A stretch of 64,000 nt of DNA from the NCBI RefSeq assembly GCF_001011035.1, contig NZ_CP011492.1, forward strand, positions 7,433,447 to 7,497,446. The letters run 5' to 3'. The notes below the pieces were generated by a model, which was not told where the DNA came from, ran no database searches, and saw nothing but the letters and a program-made list of their open reading frames with translations. Position numbers and translations under genes: made by a program. Position 1 is the first letter of the stretch. The number at the start of each line of letters is the position of its first letter. Source of the DNA: Streptomyces sp. CNQ-509. Lineage in GTDB: Bacteria > Actinomycetota > Actinomycetes > Streptomycetales > Streptomycetaceae. Positions 56,130 to 64,000 of this stretch are shown piece after piece.

Positions 56130-59100
56130 ACCCTTCAGCCGTCGCCAAAGGCTCCGCCCTGGCAGAGATGTGGCCCCTGTCGCCGCTGCAGGAAGGTCTG
56201 CTCTTCCACGCCGGCTTCGACACCGACAGCCCCGGCGTCTACGCCGTGCAGTTCATGCTCGACGTGGACGGGCCGCTGGACCACCGGCGCTTCCGCGCCG
56301 CCTGGGCCGGGCTGCTCGCCCGGCACCCGGCGCTGCGCGCCAGCTTCCACCGGCGCCCCTCCGGCGAGGCTGTCCAGCTCATCACCCGCGAGGTGGCGCT
56401 GCCGTGGCGGGACGCGGACCTGTCCGCGCTGCCCCGCGCCGACGCGCTCGCCGAGACCCAGGCACTGGCCGACGCGGAACGTGCCCGGCCCATCGACCTC
56501 GCCGCGGCCCCACTGCTGCGCCTGCTCCTCGTCCGGCTCGGCGAGGAGCGGCACCGGCTGGTGGTGACGACCCATCACATCCTCATCGACGGCTGGTCGA
56601 TGCCGATCCTGCTGCGCGAGCTGGCCGCGGTGTACGAGGCGGGCGGCGACCTGTCGATGCTCAAGCCCGCCCCCTCCTACGGGCAGTACCTGGCATGGCT
56701 GCGCCGCCAGGACAAGGGCCGGGCGCAGGCCGCCTGGCGCGCCGAGCTGGCCGGGGCCGACGAGCCGACGCTCGTCGTACCCCGGGACGCGCTCGAAGGA
56801 CCAGTGGTGCCCGGGCGGGTGCGCTTCACGCTCGGCGCGGAGCTGTCAGCGGGGGTGGCGGAGCTGGCGCGTGCGCACGGCCTGACGGTCAACACGGTGG
56901 TGCAGGGCGCCTGGGCGCTGGTCCTGGCCCGGCTCACCGGCCGCGACGACGTCGTCTTCGGCGCCACCGCCGCGGGCCGCCCGCCCGAGCTGCCCGGCGT
57001 CGAGGCCATGGTCGGCCTCTTCATCAACACGTTGCCCGTCCGCGTCCGGCTCGACCCCGCCCGCCCTGCGGTGGAACTCCTCGCCGACCTCCAGCGGCGC
57101 CAGGTCGGCCTGATGGCGCACCAGCACATCGGGCTGCCCGACGTGCAGAAGCTCGCCGGCCCCGGCGCCACGTTCGACACCCTCGTCGTCTACGAGAACT
57201 ACCCCCTCACCTCCGCCGAGTCCGACGACCCCGAGGCGCTGTCCATCCGCTTCGCCGGTGAGCCCCAGGACGCCGGCCACTACCCGCTCACGCTCATCGC
57301 CTGGCCCGGCGAGCAACTGCGGGCCGAGCTCTTCTACCGGCGCGACGTGTTCGAGCCCGGCCGGGCCGAGACCGTCACCGCGTCCTTCGTGCGGGTGCTG
57401 GAGCAACTCGTCGCCGATCCGGCCGCGCCCGTCGGGCGCCTCGACGCCATCGACGCGCGGCGGCGCGCGTTGGTCACGACCCGCTGCAACGACACCGCGG
57501 CGCCCGTGCCCGAGCCGCTGGCCCCCGAGCTGTTCTCCGTTCAGGTGGGGCGGTCGTCGGGGGCGGTGGCGTTGGTGGCCGGTGGGGAGTCGTTGTCGTA
57601 CGGGAAGCTGGGGGGCCGTGTGGGGCGGCTGGGCCGGTATCTGGTGGCGGCGGGGGTGGGGCCCGAGGTCCGGGTGGCGGTGGTGGTGGAGCGGTCGGCG
57701 TTGCTGGTCGAGGCGTTGCTTGCGGTGTCGCTGGCCGGGGGTGTGTTCGTGCCTGTGGATCCCGGCTATCCGCCTGAGCGGGTGGTGTTCGTGCTGGGGG
57801 ATGCCGATCCGGCGGTGGTCCTGTGCACGGTGGCGACGCGGGACGTACTGCCGGAGGACGTGGGGGCGGTGGTGCTGGACGATCCGGCGGTGGCGGCCGA
57901 GGTGGTCGCGTATCCGGGTGGGGTGCTGCGGGCGGAGGAGCGGCGGGGTCCGCTGACGGCCGATCATGCCGCGTACGTCATCTACACCTCCGGCTCCACC
58001 GGCACCCCCAAGGGCGTCGTCGTCTCCCACCACGGCCTGCGCAACCTCGTCGCCGACCGCCTCGCGCAGTACGGATTCGGCCCCGGCAGCCGCGTCCTGC
58101 AACTGGTGTCGCCGAGCTTCGACGTCTCGATGAGCGACATCTGGCCGGTGCTCTGCGCCGGCGGCCGGCTCGTGCTCGGACCCGTCCGGCTCGACCTCTC
58201 CGGCCACGAGCTGACCCGCCTGATGCGCGACGAGCGCGTCACCTACGTCGCCACCACCCCGACCCTGCTCGCCGAAGTGCCGCCCGCCGACCTGCCGGAG
58301 CTGCGCAGCGTCGTCCTCGGCGGCGAACCCGGGTCGCCCGAGCTGCGCCGCCGCTGGCTCGCCGGCCGCGAGCTGTTCAACGAGTACGGCGTCACCGAAG
58401 CGACCGTCGCCTCCACGCTCGGCCGGATCCACGACTCCCGCGGCACCCCGCCGATCGGCGGCCCCGTCACCAACTCCCGGGTGTACGCGCTGGACGCATT
58501 CCTCCAGCCCGTGCCGCCGGGGGTGGCGGGCGAGCTGTATCTCGCCGGGGCCGGAGTCGCCCGCGGTTATCTGGGGCGGCAAGGGCTGACCGCGGAGCGG
58601 TTCGTGGCCTGCCCGTTCATGCCCGGCGAGCGGATGTACCGCACCGGCGACCTCGTGCGCTGGACCGACGACGGCGAACTGGTCTTCGTCGGCCGCGCGG
58701 ACGAACAGGTCAAGGTCCGCGGGCACCGCATCGAACTGGGCGAGATCGAGGCCGCGCTGCGGGAGGCCGCCGGAGTCGCCGAGGCCGTGGTCGTCGCGCG
58801 CGCCGACGGCCCCGGCGACAAGCGGCTCGTCGGCTACGTCGTCCCGGAAGGGCCGGACGTCGACCCGCGGCGGGTGCGCGAGGAGGCGGCCGCGGCGCTG
58901 CCGGACTACATGGTGCCGGCAGCCGTGCTCGTACTGCCCGGGCTGCCGCGTACCACCAGCGGAAAGATCGACAGGACCGCCCTGCCCGCACCGGACTTCG
59001 CCGAGCACGCCACCGGCCGCCCGCCCGAGGGCGAGACGGAGACCGCGCTGTGCGCGCTCTTCGCCGAGGTGCTGGGACTGGAACGGGTCGGCGCGGACGA

Positions 59101-60760
59101 TGACTTCTTCGCCCTCGGCGGCGACTCCATCACCTCCATGCAACTCGCCTCCCGCGCCCGCCGCGCCGGACTTGTGCTCACGCCCCGGCAGGTCTTCGAC
59201 GAGCGGACCCCCGAGCGCCTGGCCGTGCCCGCCGCCCTGGCGGCGGCGCCCGCGGCGGCCGACGGCGCCGACAGCGGCGTCGGTGAGGTGCCGTGGACGC
59301 CGGTGATGTGCCGGCTCGGCCCGCAGACCGCGGGCCGGGAGTTCGCGCAGTGGACCGTCGTCGGCGCCCCCGCGGGCCTCGGCCCCGAGGCGCTCGCCGG
59401 CGGCATCGGCGCACTGCTCGACACCCACGACGTGCTACGGGCCAGAGCGGACCTCTCCCACGAGGCGGACCCCCGGCTCCTCGTCGCGCAGCGCGGCACG
59501 GTGGATCCGGCCGCCCGCGTGACCCGTATCGACGCCGCGAACATCGACGACCTGGACGGGCTCGCCGAGCAGGCCGCGCGCGCGGCCGTCAACCGGCTGG
59601 ACCCCGCAAACGGCGTCATGGTCCACGCCGTATGGCTCGACGCCGGGCCCGCCCGGGTGGGGCGCATCGCGCTCCTCGTCCACCATCTCGTGGTCGACGG
59701 GGTGTCGTGGCGGATTCTGCTGCCCGATCTGCGGGCCGCGTGCGAGGCGGTGGGCGAGGGGCGGAAGCCGGCGCTGGAGCCGGTGGCGACGTCGTTCCGC
59801 CGCTGGTCACGGGAGCTCGCGGCGCAGGCGGTGAGCAAGGACCGGCAGGCCGAACTTGAGCACTGGAGCGCACAACTCGGCGCCGGCGCACCTGCACTGA
59901 CCCGTCGTCCGCCGGACCCGGCGACCGACACCGTCGTATCGCTGCAGAACGAGTCGTGGACCCTCCCGGCGGACCAAGCGGTGACGCTCACCGGCCGGAC
60001 GCCCGCCGCCTTCCATTGCGGCGTCCACGAAGTGCTGCTCGCCACCCTCGCCGCGGCGGTGGCCTACTGGCGGCCGGGAGCACGCGCCACCGTCCTGGTG
60101 GACGTCGAAGGCCACGGCCGGGAGCCGGCCGGGAACCTCGACCTGTCGCGCACCGTGGGCTGGTTCACCAGCGTCCACCCGCTCCGCCTCGACCTGCAGG
60201 GCATCGACCTCGACGATGTGCGCGCCGGTGGACCGGCCGCCGGACGGCTGCTCAAGGCCGTCAAGGAACAGGCCCAGGCGGTACCAGGCGACGGCCTCGG
60301 CTACGGGCTCCTGCGCTACCTCAACGCGGACACGGCCGCGGCGGTGGCGGCGCTGCCGCAGCCCCAACTCGGTTTCAACTACCTCGGCAGGTTCCCCGCC
60401 CGTGGCGCGGGACCCGTGGCGGCCTGGCAGCCCGCCGGCGAGCGCGCCGTCGGCGGCACGGCCCCGCCCGACATGCCGATACTGCACACCCTGGGCACGA
60501 ACGCCGTCGTCCGCGACAGCGCCGCCGGCCCCGAGCTGTCGTTCACCCTCGGCTGGCCGCCCGACCTGCTCGACCGGGCCGACGCCGAACGCCTCGGAGA
60601 CACCTGGCTGGAGATGCTCGCCGGCCTCGCCGCGCACACCGAGGATCCCGCCGCCGGCGGGCACACCCCCTCCGACTTCCCCCTCCTCGACCTCGGCCAG
60701 GACGACGTCGAACGGCTCGAAGAGATCGCCGGCACGATCGAAGGAGGACTGTTCCGGTGA
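56126..60760 (+). CDS. NRPS, module 4: C-A-T-E
   Basis: 1544 residues. C from ~15 (WPLSPLQEGLLFH, active site HHILIDGW ~150), A ~478-955 (YTSGSTGTPKG ~619, A10 SGKID), T Ser ~1000 (LGGDSITSM), E ~1055-1518 (HHLVVDGVSW, FNYLGRF). Starts by GTGA overlap with the previous gene, after AGGAGG. The C domain follows an E-containing module, so it should be of the DCL class. Pocket by my alignment: D-V-S-A-V-G-E-V-A-K. I do not know a match; the E-V-A-K end is shared with some tyrosine-type pockets. The A5 motif reads NEYGVTEAT where NxYGPTE is usual. DNA from 57535 to 57960 has G-ending codons unlike the flanks. Confidence 0.95.
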   Translation: MNPSAVAKGSALAEMWPLSPLQEGLLFHAGFDTDSPGVYAVQFMLDVDGPLDHRRFRAAWAGLLARHPALRASFHRRPSGEAVQLITREVALPWRDADLSALPRADALAETQALADAERARPIDLAAAPLLRLLLVRLGEERHRLVVTTHHILIDGWSMPILLRELAAVYEAGGDLSMLKPAPSYGQYLAWLRRQDKGRAQAAWRAELAGADEPTLVVPRDALEGPVVPGRVRFTLGAELSAGVAELARAHGLTVNTVVQGAWALVLARLTGRDDVVFGATAAGRPPELPGVEAMVGLFINTLPVRVRLDPARPAVELLADLQRRQVGLMAHQHIGLPDVQKLAGPGATFDTLVVYENYPLTSAESDDPEALSIRFAGEPQDAGHYPLTLIAWPGEQLRAELFYRRDVFEPGRAETVTASFVRVLEQLVADPAAPVGRLDAIDARRRALVTTRCNDTAAPVPEPLAPELFSVQVGRSSGAVALVAGGESLSYGKLGGRVGRLGRYLVAAGVGPEVRVAVVVERSALLVEALLAVSLAGGVFVPVDPGYPPERVVFVLGDADPAVVLCTVATRDVLPEDVGAVVLDDPAVAAEVVAYPGGVLRAEERRGPLTADHAAYVIYTSGSTGTPKGVVVSHHGLRNLVADRLAQYGFGPGSRVLQLVSPSFDVSMSDIWPVLCAGGRLVLGPVRLDLSGHELTRLMRDERVTYVATTPTLLAEVPPADLPELRSVVLGGEPGSPELRRRWLAGRELFNEYGVTEATVASTLGRIHDSRGTPPIGGPVTNSRVYALDAFLQPVPPGVAGELYLAGAGVARGYLGRQGLTAERFVACPFMPGERMYRTGDLVRWTDDGELVFVGRADEQVKVRGHRIELGEIEAALREAAGVAEAVVVARADGPGDKRLVGYVVPEGPDVDPRRVREEAAAALPDYMVPAAVLVLPGLPRTTSGKIDRTALPAPDFAEHATGRPPEGETETALCALFAEVLGLERVGADDDFFALGGDSITSMQLASRARRAGLVLTPRQVFDERTPERLAVPAALAAAPAAADGADSGVGEVPWTPVMCRLGPQTAGREFAQWTVVGAPAGLGPEALAGGIGALLDTHDVLRARADLSHEADPRLLVAQRGTVDPAARVTRIDAANIDDLDGLAEQAARAAVNRLDPANGVMVHAVWLDAGPARVGRIALLVHHLVVDGVSWRILLPDLRAACEAVGEGRKPALEPVATSFRRWSRELAAQAVSKDRQAELEHWSAQLGAGAPALTRRPPDPATDTVVSLQNESWTLPADQAVTLTGRTPAAFHCGVHEVLLATLAAAVAYWRPGARATVLVDVEGHGREPAGNLDLSRTVGWFTSVHPLRLDLQGIDLDDVRAGGPAAGRLLKAVKEQAQAVPGDGLGYGLLRYLNADTAAAVAALPQPQLGFNYLGRFPARGAGPVAAWQPAGERAVGGTAPPDMPILHTLGTNAVVRDSAAGPELSFTLGWPPDLLDRADAERLGDTWLEMLAGLAAHTEDPAAGGHTPSDFPLLDLGQDDVERLEEIAGTIEGGLFR

Positions 60761-63700
60761 AGACCCACCCCGCCGCCACCCGCCCGGCCCTGGAAGTGTG
60801 GCCGCTGTCGCCGCTGCAGGAGGGCCTGCTCTTCCACACCGGCTACGACGGCACCGGCCCCGACCTCTACACCGTGCAGTTCGTCCTCGGCCTCGACGGT
60901 CCCCTGGACGCCGCGCGCCTGCGCGCCTCCTGGGAGACGCTGCTCGCCCGGCACGGCGCCCTGCGCGCCAGCTTCCACCGGCGCGCCTCCGGCGAAGCCG
61001 TCCAGCTCATCGCCCGCGAGGTCCGGCTGCCCTGGCGCGAGGCAGACCTGTCCGGCGCCACAGGACCGGACGCCGCCGCCCGGCTCGAAAAGCTGGCCGC
61101 CGAGGAGCGCGCGCAGCGGCTGAACCCCGCGACGCCGCCGTTGCTGCGGCTGGTCCTCGTCCGGCTCGGCGAGGAGCGGCACCGGCTGGTGATGACGACC
61201 CACCACATCCTGATGGACGGCTGGTCGATGCCGGTGCTGCTCGGCGAGCTGTCCGCGGTGTACGAGGCGGGAGGCGACGCCTCCGCGCTCAAGCGCACCG
61301 CTTCGTACCGGGATTACCTGGCCTGGCTGGGCCGGCAGGACAAGGAGGCGGCGCGGGAGGCGTGGCGGGCGGAGCTGGCGGGAGTGGACGAGCCGACGCT
61401 TGTGGTGCCCGCGGATCCCGGGCGGCCGGCGGTGCTGCCTAAGCAGACCGAGGCGCGGCTGGGGCGCGAAGCTACGGCTGCGCTGGGGGCGTGGGCACGT
61501 GGGCGAGGGCTGACGGTCAACACGGTGGTGCAAGGGGCGTGGGCGTTGGTGCTGGCGCGGCTGGCGCGCCGTTCGGACGTCGTGTTCGGCGCGACGGTGG
61601 CGGGGCGCCCTCCAGAGTTACCGGGCGTCGAGTCGATGGTCGGTCTCTTCATCAACACGTTGCCGGTGCGGGTGCGGTTGGACGGCGGGCAGCGGGTGGT
61701 GGATCTCCTAGCGGACGTGCAGCGGCGGCAGTCGGCCTTGATGGGTCACCAGCACCTCGGCCTCCAGGAGATCCAGAAGCTGGGCGGAGCGGGCGCGACC
61801 TTCGACACCCTCATCGTCTACGAGAACTACCCGAGGCCGCCGGAGGACACCGGGGGCCGCGACGCCCTGTCCATCGACGTCCTGGACTCCCGCGAAGCGA
61901 CCAACTACCCGCTGACGCTCGGCGTCGACGTCACCGACCAGCTTGAAGTCCGGCTGACCTACCGGCCGGATCTGTTCGGGGCCGGTGAGGCGGAGGGGCT
62001 GGCGCGGCGGTTGGTGCGGGTGCTGGAGGGGGTGGTGGCGGACCCGTCGGTGCGGGTCGGGGACGTGGAGGTACTGGACGCTCGCGAGCGCGCGGCGGTG
62101 GTGTCGGGGTGGAACGCGACGGAGTTGGCGGTGCCGTCGGGTTTGGTGCTGGACCGGTTCGAGGCGCGGGTGCGGCGGGCTCCGGAGGCGGTCGCTGTGC
62201 GGTGTGGTGCGGAGGCGTTGTCGTACGGGGAGTTGGATGCGCGGGCGAATCGGTTGGCGCGGTATGTGCGGCGGCTTGGTGTGGGCCGGGAGTCGCGGGT
62301 GGGGCTGTGTCTGCCGCGGGGCGTGGAGATGGTGGCGGGGATGCTCGCGGTGTGGAAGGCCGGGGGCGCGTACGTGCCGCTCGATCCCGGCTATCCGGCG
62401 GAGCGGTTGGGCTTCATGATCGCCGACAGCGGAGCGGCCGTGGTCGTCGGCGCGGCCGGGTCGTTGGCGGAGGTGCCGACGGGTGCGGCTCGGGTCGTGC
62501 TGCTGGACGAGGCGTCAGCCGAGATCGCGGCTGAGTCGGTGGAGCCGCTTCAGTCCGCGCTGGAGCCGGGGCAGCTCGCGTATGTGATCTATACGTCGGG
62601 GTCGACGGGTCGCCCGAAGGGCGTGGCGGTTCCGCACATGGGCCCGGCGAATCTTGCCGAGGTGATGTGTCCGGTGCTGGGGGTGGCGGAGGGTGTGACG
62701 GCGTTGCAGTTCGCGTCGTTCAGCTTCGATGCCGCGGTCCTGGATGTCGTGGTCACGCTGGCTGCGGGCGGCACGTTGGCGATCGCGTCGGGTGAGGAGC
62801 GCGAGGAGCCGGCGGCGCTGGCGGAGATGATCCGTAACGTCGGGGTGTCGGTGGCGAGTGTGGTGCCTTCGCTGCTGAGCGTTCTCGATCCGGCCGCGGT
62901 CAGGGGTGTGCGGAACTGGGTGCTGGGCGCGGAGTTGCTGACGGCGGACCTGGCGTCGCGTTGGACCGGTCAGGCGCGGGTGTGGAACACGTACGGTCCG
63001 ACCGAGGCCACCGTCATCACCTCCGCCACCCTGCTCGACGCGGAGATCGAGCCGCACGATGCGCCTCCGTCCATCGGCCGCCCGATCGGCAACGCCCGCA
63101 CCTACGTGCTGGACGACTTCCTCCGGCCGGTACCTCCGGGTGTCGTGGGTGAGTTGTATATCGCGGGACCGGGCTTGGCCCGGGGCTATATCGGCCGCGG
63201 CGGGCTGACCGGCGAGCGCTTCGTCGCCTGCCCCTTCGAACCCGGCGCGCGCATGTACCGCTCCGGCGATCTGGCGTGGTGGTCCGCGGACGGGCTGCTG
63301 CATTTCGCCGGGCGCGCCGACGAGCAGGTCAAGATCCGCGGGTTCCGTATCGAGCCGGGCGAGATCGAAGCCGTCCTCGCCGCACACCCCGAGGTCGCTC
63401 ACACCGCTGTGGTCGTACGCGAAGACCAGCCCGGCGACAAGCGTCTCGTGGCCTACGTGGTCGGCGGCGTCGATACCGACGCCGTAAGGGAGTTCACCGC
63501 CACCCGGCTGCCCGAGCACATGATCCCCGCGGCCGTCGTCGTCCTCGACGCGCTGCCCCTCACCCTCAACGGTAAGACCGACCGCGCCGCGCTCCCCGCG
63601 CCCGACCTCGCCGAGCGCGTCTCCGGACGTGCTCCGGCGAATCCCACCGAGGCCGCGCTGTGCGCGCTCTTCGCCGAGGTGCTGGGCGTGGAACGAGTGG

Positions 63701-64000
63701 GTGCGGATGACGACTTCTTCGCGCTCGGCGGCGACTCCATCACCTCCATGCAACTCGCCTCCCGCGCCCGCCGTGAAGGGCTCGTGCTCACCCCGCGCCA
63801 GGTCTTCGAGGCCAAGACCCCCGAGCGACTGGCCGTGGTCGCCGAGCCCGAGTCGGCGCCGGCAGTCGCGGACACAGGTGTCGGTGACGCGCCCTGGACG
63901 CCCGTGATGCGGGCGCAGGGCGTACGGGCGGCGGACGCCGACTTCGCTCAGTGGATGGTCGTCGGCGCACCCGCGTCTCTCACCCGCCCCGTGCTGACCG
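60757..64000 (+). CDS. NRPS, module 5: C-A-T-E (start), cut by window edge
   Basis: 1081 codons, open to the edge. C from ~12 (HHILMDGW ~149), A ~465-945, T Ser ~992 (LGGDSITSM), then the first ~35 residues of an E domain (APWTPVMRAQGV, FAQWMVVGAP). GTG 60757 overlaps the previous stop (GTGA) after AGGAGG. The A domain is almost the same as A2 (pocket D-A-L-S-V-G-T-V-I-K), differing mainly in the last ~100 residues. A TTA codon at 61618 (residue 288) makes bldA-dependent translation possible for the synthetase itself. More modules or a thioesterase must lie beyond the window. Confidence 0.94.
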   Translation, partial: MKTHPAATRPALEVWPLSPLQEGLLFHTGYDGTGPDLYTVQFVLGLDGPLDAARLRASWETLLARHGALRASFHRRASGEAVQLIAREVRLPWREADLSGATGPDAAARLEKLAAEERAQRLNPATPPLLRLVLVRLGEERHRLVMTTHHILMDGWSMPVLLGELSAVYEAGGDASALKRTASYRDYLAWLGRQDKEAAREAWRAELAGVDEPTLVVPADPGRPAVLPKQTEARLGREATAALGAWARGRGLTVNTVVQGAWALVLARLARRSDVVFGATVAGRPPELPGVESMVGLFINTLPVRVRLDGGQRVVDLLADVQRRQSALMGHQHLGLQEIQKLGGAGATFDTLIVYENYPRPPEDTGGRDALSIDVLDSREATNYPLTLGVDVTDQLEVRLTYRPDLFGAGEAEGLARRLVRVLEGVVADPSVRVGDVEVLDARERAAVVSGWNATELAVPSGLVLDRFEARVRRAPEAVAVRCGAEALSYGELDARANRLARYVRRLGVGRESRVGLCLPRGVEMVAGMLAVWKAGGAYVPLDPGYPAERLGFMIADSGAAVVVGAAGSLAEVPTGAARVVLLDEASAEIAAESVEPLQSALEPGQLAYVIYTSGSTGRPKGVAVPHMGPANLAEVMCPVLGVAEGVTALQFASFSFDAAVLDVVVTLAAGGTLAIASGEEREEPAALAEMIRNVGVSVASVVPSLLSVLDPAAVRGVRNWVLGAELLTADLASRWTGQARVWNTYGPTEATVITSATLLDAEIEPHDAPPSIGRPIGNARTYVLDDFLRPVPPGVVGELYIAGPGLARGYIGRGGLTGERFVACPFEPGARMYRSGDLAWWSADGLLHFAGRADEQVKIRGFRIEPGEIEAVLAAHPEVAHTAVVVREDQPGDKRLVAYVVGGVDTDAVREFTATRLPEHMIPAAVVVLDALPLTLNGKTDRAALPAPDLAERVSGRAPANPTEAALCALFAEVLGVERVGADDDFFALGGDSITSMQLASRARREGLVLTPRQVFEAKTPERLAVVAEPESAPAVADTGVGDAPWTPVMRAQGVRAADADFAQWMVVGAPASLTRPVLT
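62093..63449 (+). repeat. A-domain repeat, copy 2 (module 5)
   Basis: Second copy of the 49642-50998 block. Outside it, the C domain before and the A10/T region after are clearly more different, so identity ends abruptly on both sides, as expected from gene conversion or recent transfer of an A core. Confidence 0.9.

Overview
High-GC actinomycete chromosome, most likely Streptomyces or a close relative. The signs are C/G-ending codons, many GTG and TTG starts, ATGA/GTGA stop-start overlaps, rare TTA codons sitting in regulatory genes, a Tat-exported glycosidase, and LmbU-type and StrR-type pathway regulators. No tRNA, rRNA, CRISPR array, transposase or integrase was seen.

1-16 kb, accessory metabolism. 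A TPP enzyme cut by the window edge; an amino-sugar block (SIS-domain protein divergent from a DeoR repressor, Gfo/Idh/MocA oxidoreductase, secreted GH89 alpha-N-acetylglucosaminidase); a Tet(M)/OtrA-type ribosomal protection protein behind a short overlapping leader ORF; debris of a secreted discoidin-domain protein; a STAS anti-anti-sigma factor; a probably leaderless UvrA-like gene; a sulfatase; an internally deleted methyltransferase; a zinc-ribbon protein; a LysR regulator.

16-29 kb. A six-gene minus-strand block pairs a LytS/LytTR-type two-component system with two SSS-family solute symporters and two small membrane proteins, probably for uptake of acetate-like carboxylates. Then a DUF4032 protein coupled to an ABC exporter, an FAD amine oxidase divergent from an ECF41/SigJ-like sigma factor, and a second zinc-ribbon protein.

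29-64 kb, a nonribosomal peptide cluster running off the right edge. It opens with two pathway regulators (LmbU family; StrR/Bbr family with an early TTA codon). The 4-hydroxyphenylglycine (Hpg) genes follow (hmo, hmaS, pdh, hpgT), then 3,5-dihydroxyphenylglycine (Dpg) genes dpgA-B-C with no dpgD, a Bhp-like hydrolase, a VanRS-like two-component system, mbtH, an ABC exporter, and three coupled NRPS genes. NRPS layout: A-T / C-A-T / C-A-T-E in the first protein, C-A-T-E in the second, C-A-T-E(start) in the third. Three 29-bp sites of form GTCCAA-N17-TTGGAC, the geometry of Bbr/StrR boxes, lie at 31725, 35447 and 43373; the last is just upstream of a good promoter for mbtH. The genes describe an arylglycine-rich linear peptide assembly line regulated like a glycopeptide cluster. 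Its epimerisation pattern (modules 3, 4 and 5) matches neither the vancomycin/teicoplanin order nor, as far as I can recall, feglymycin. I consider this the most likely undescribed system in the window.
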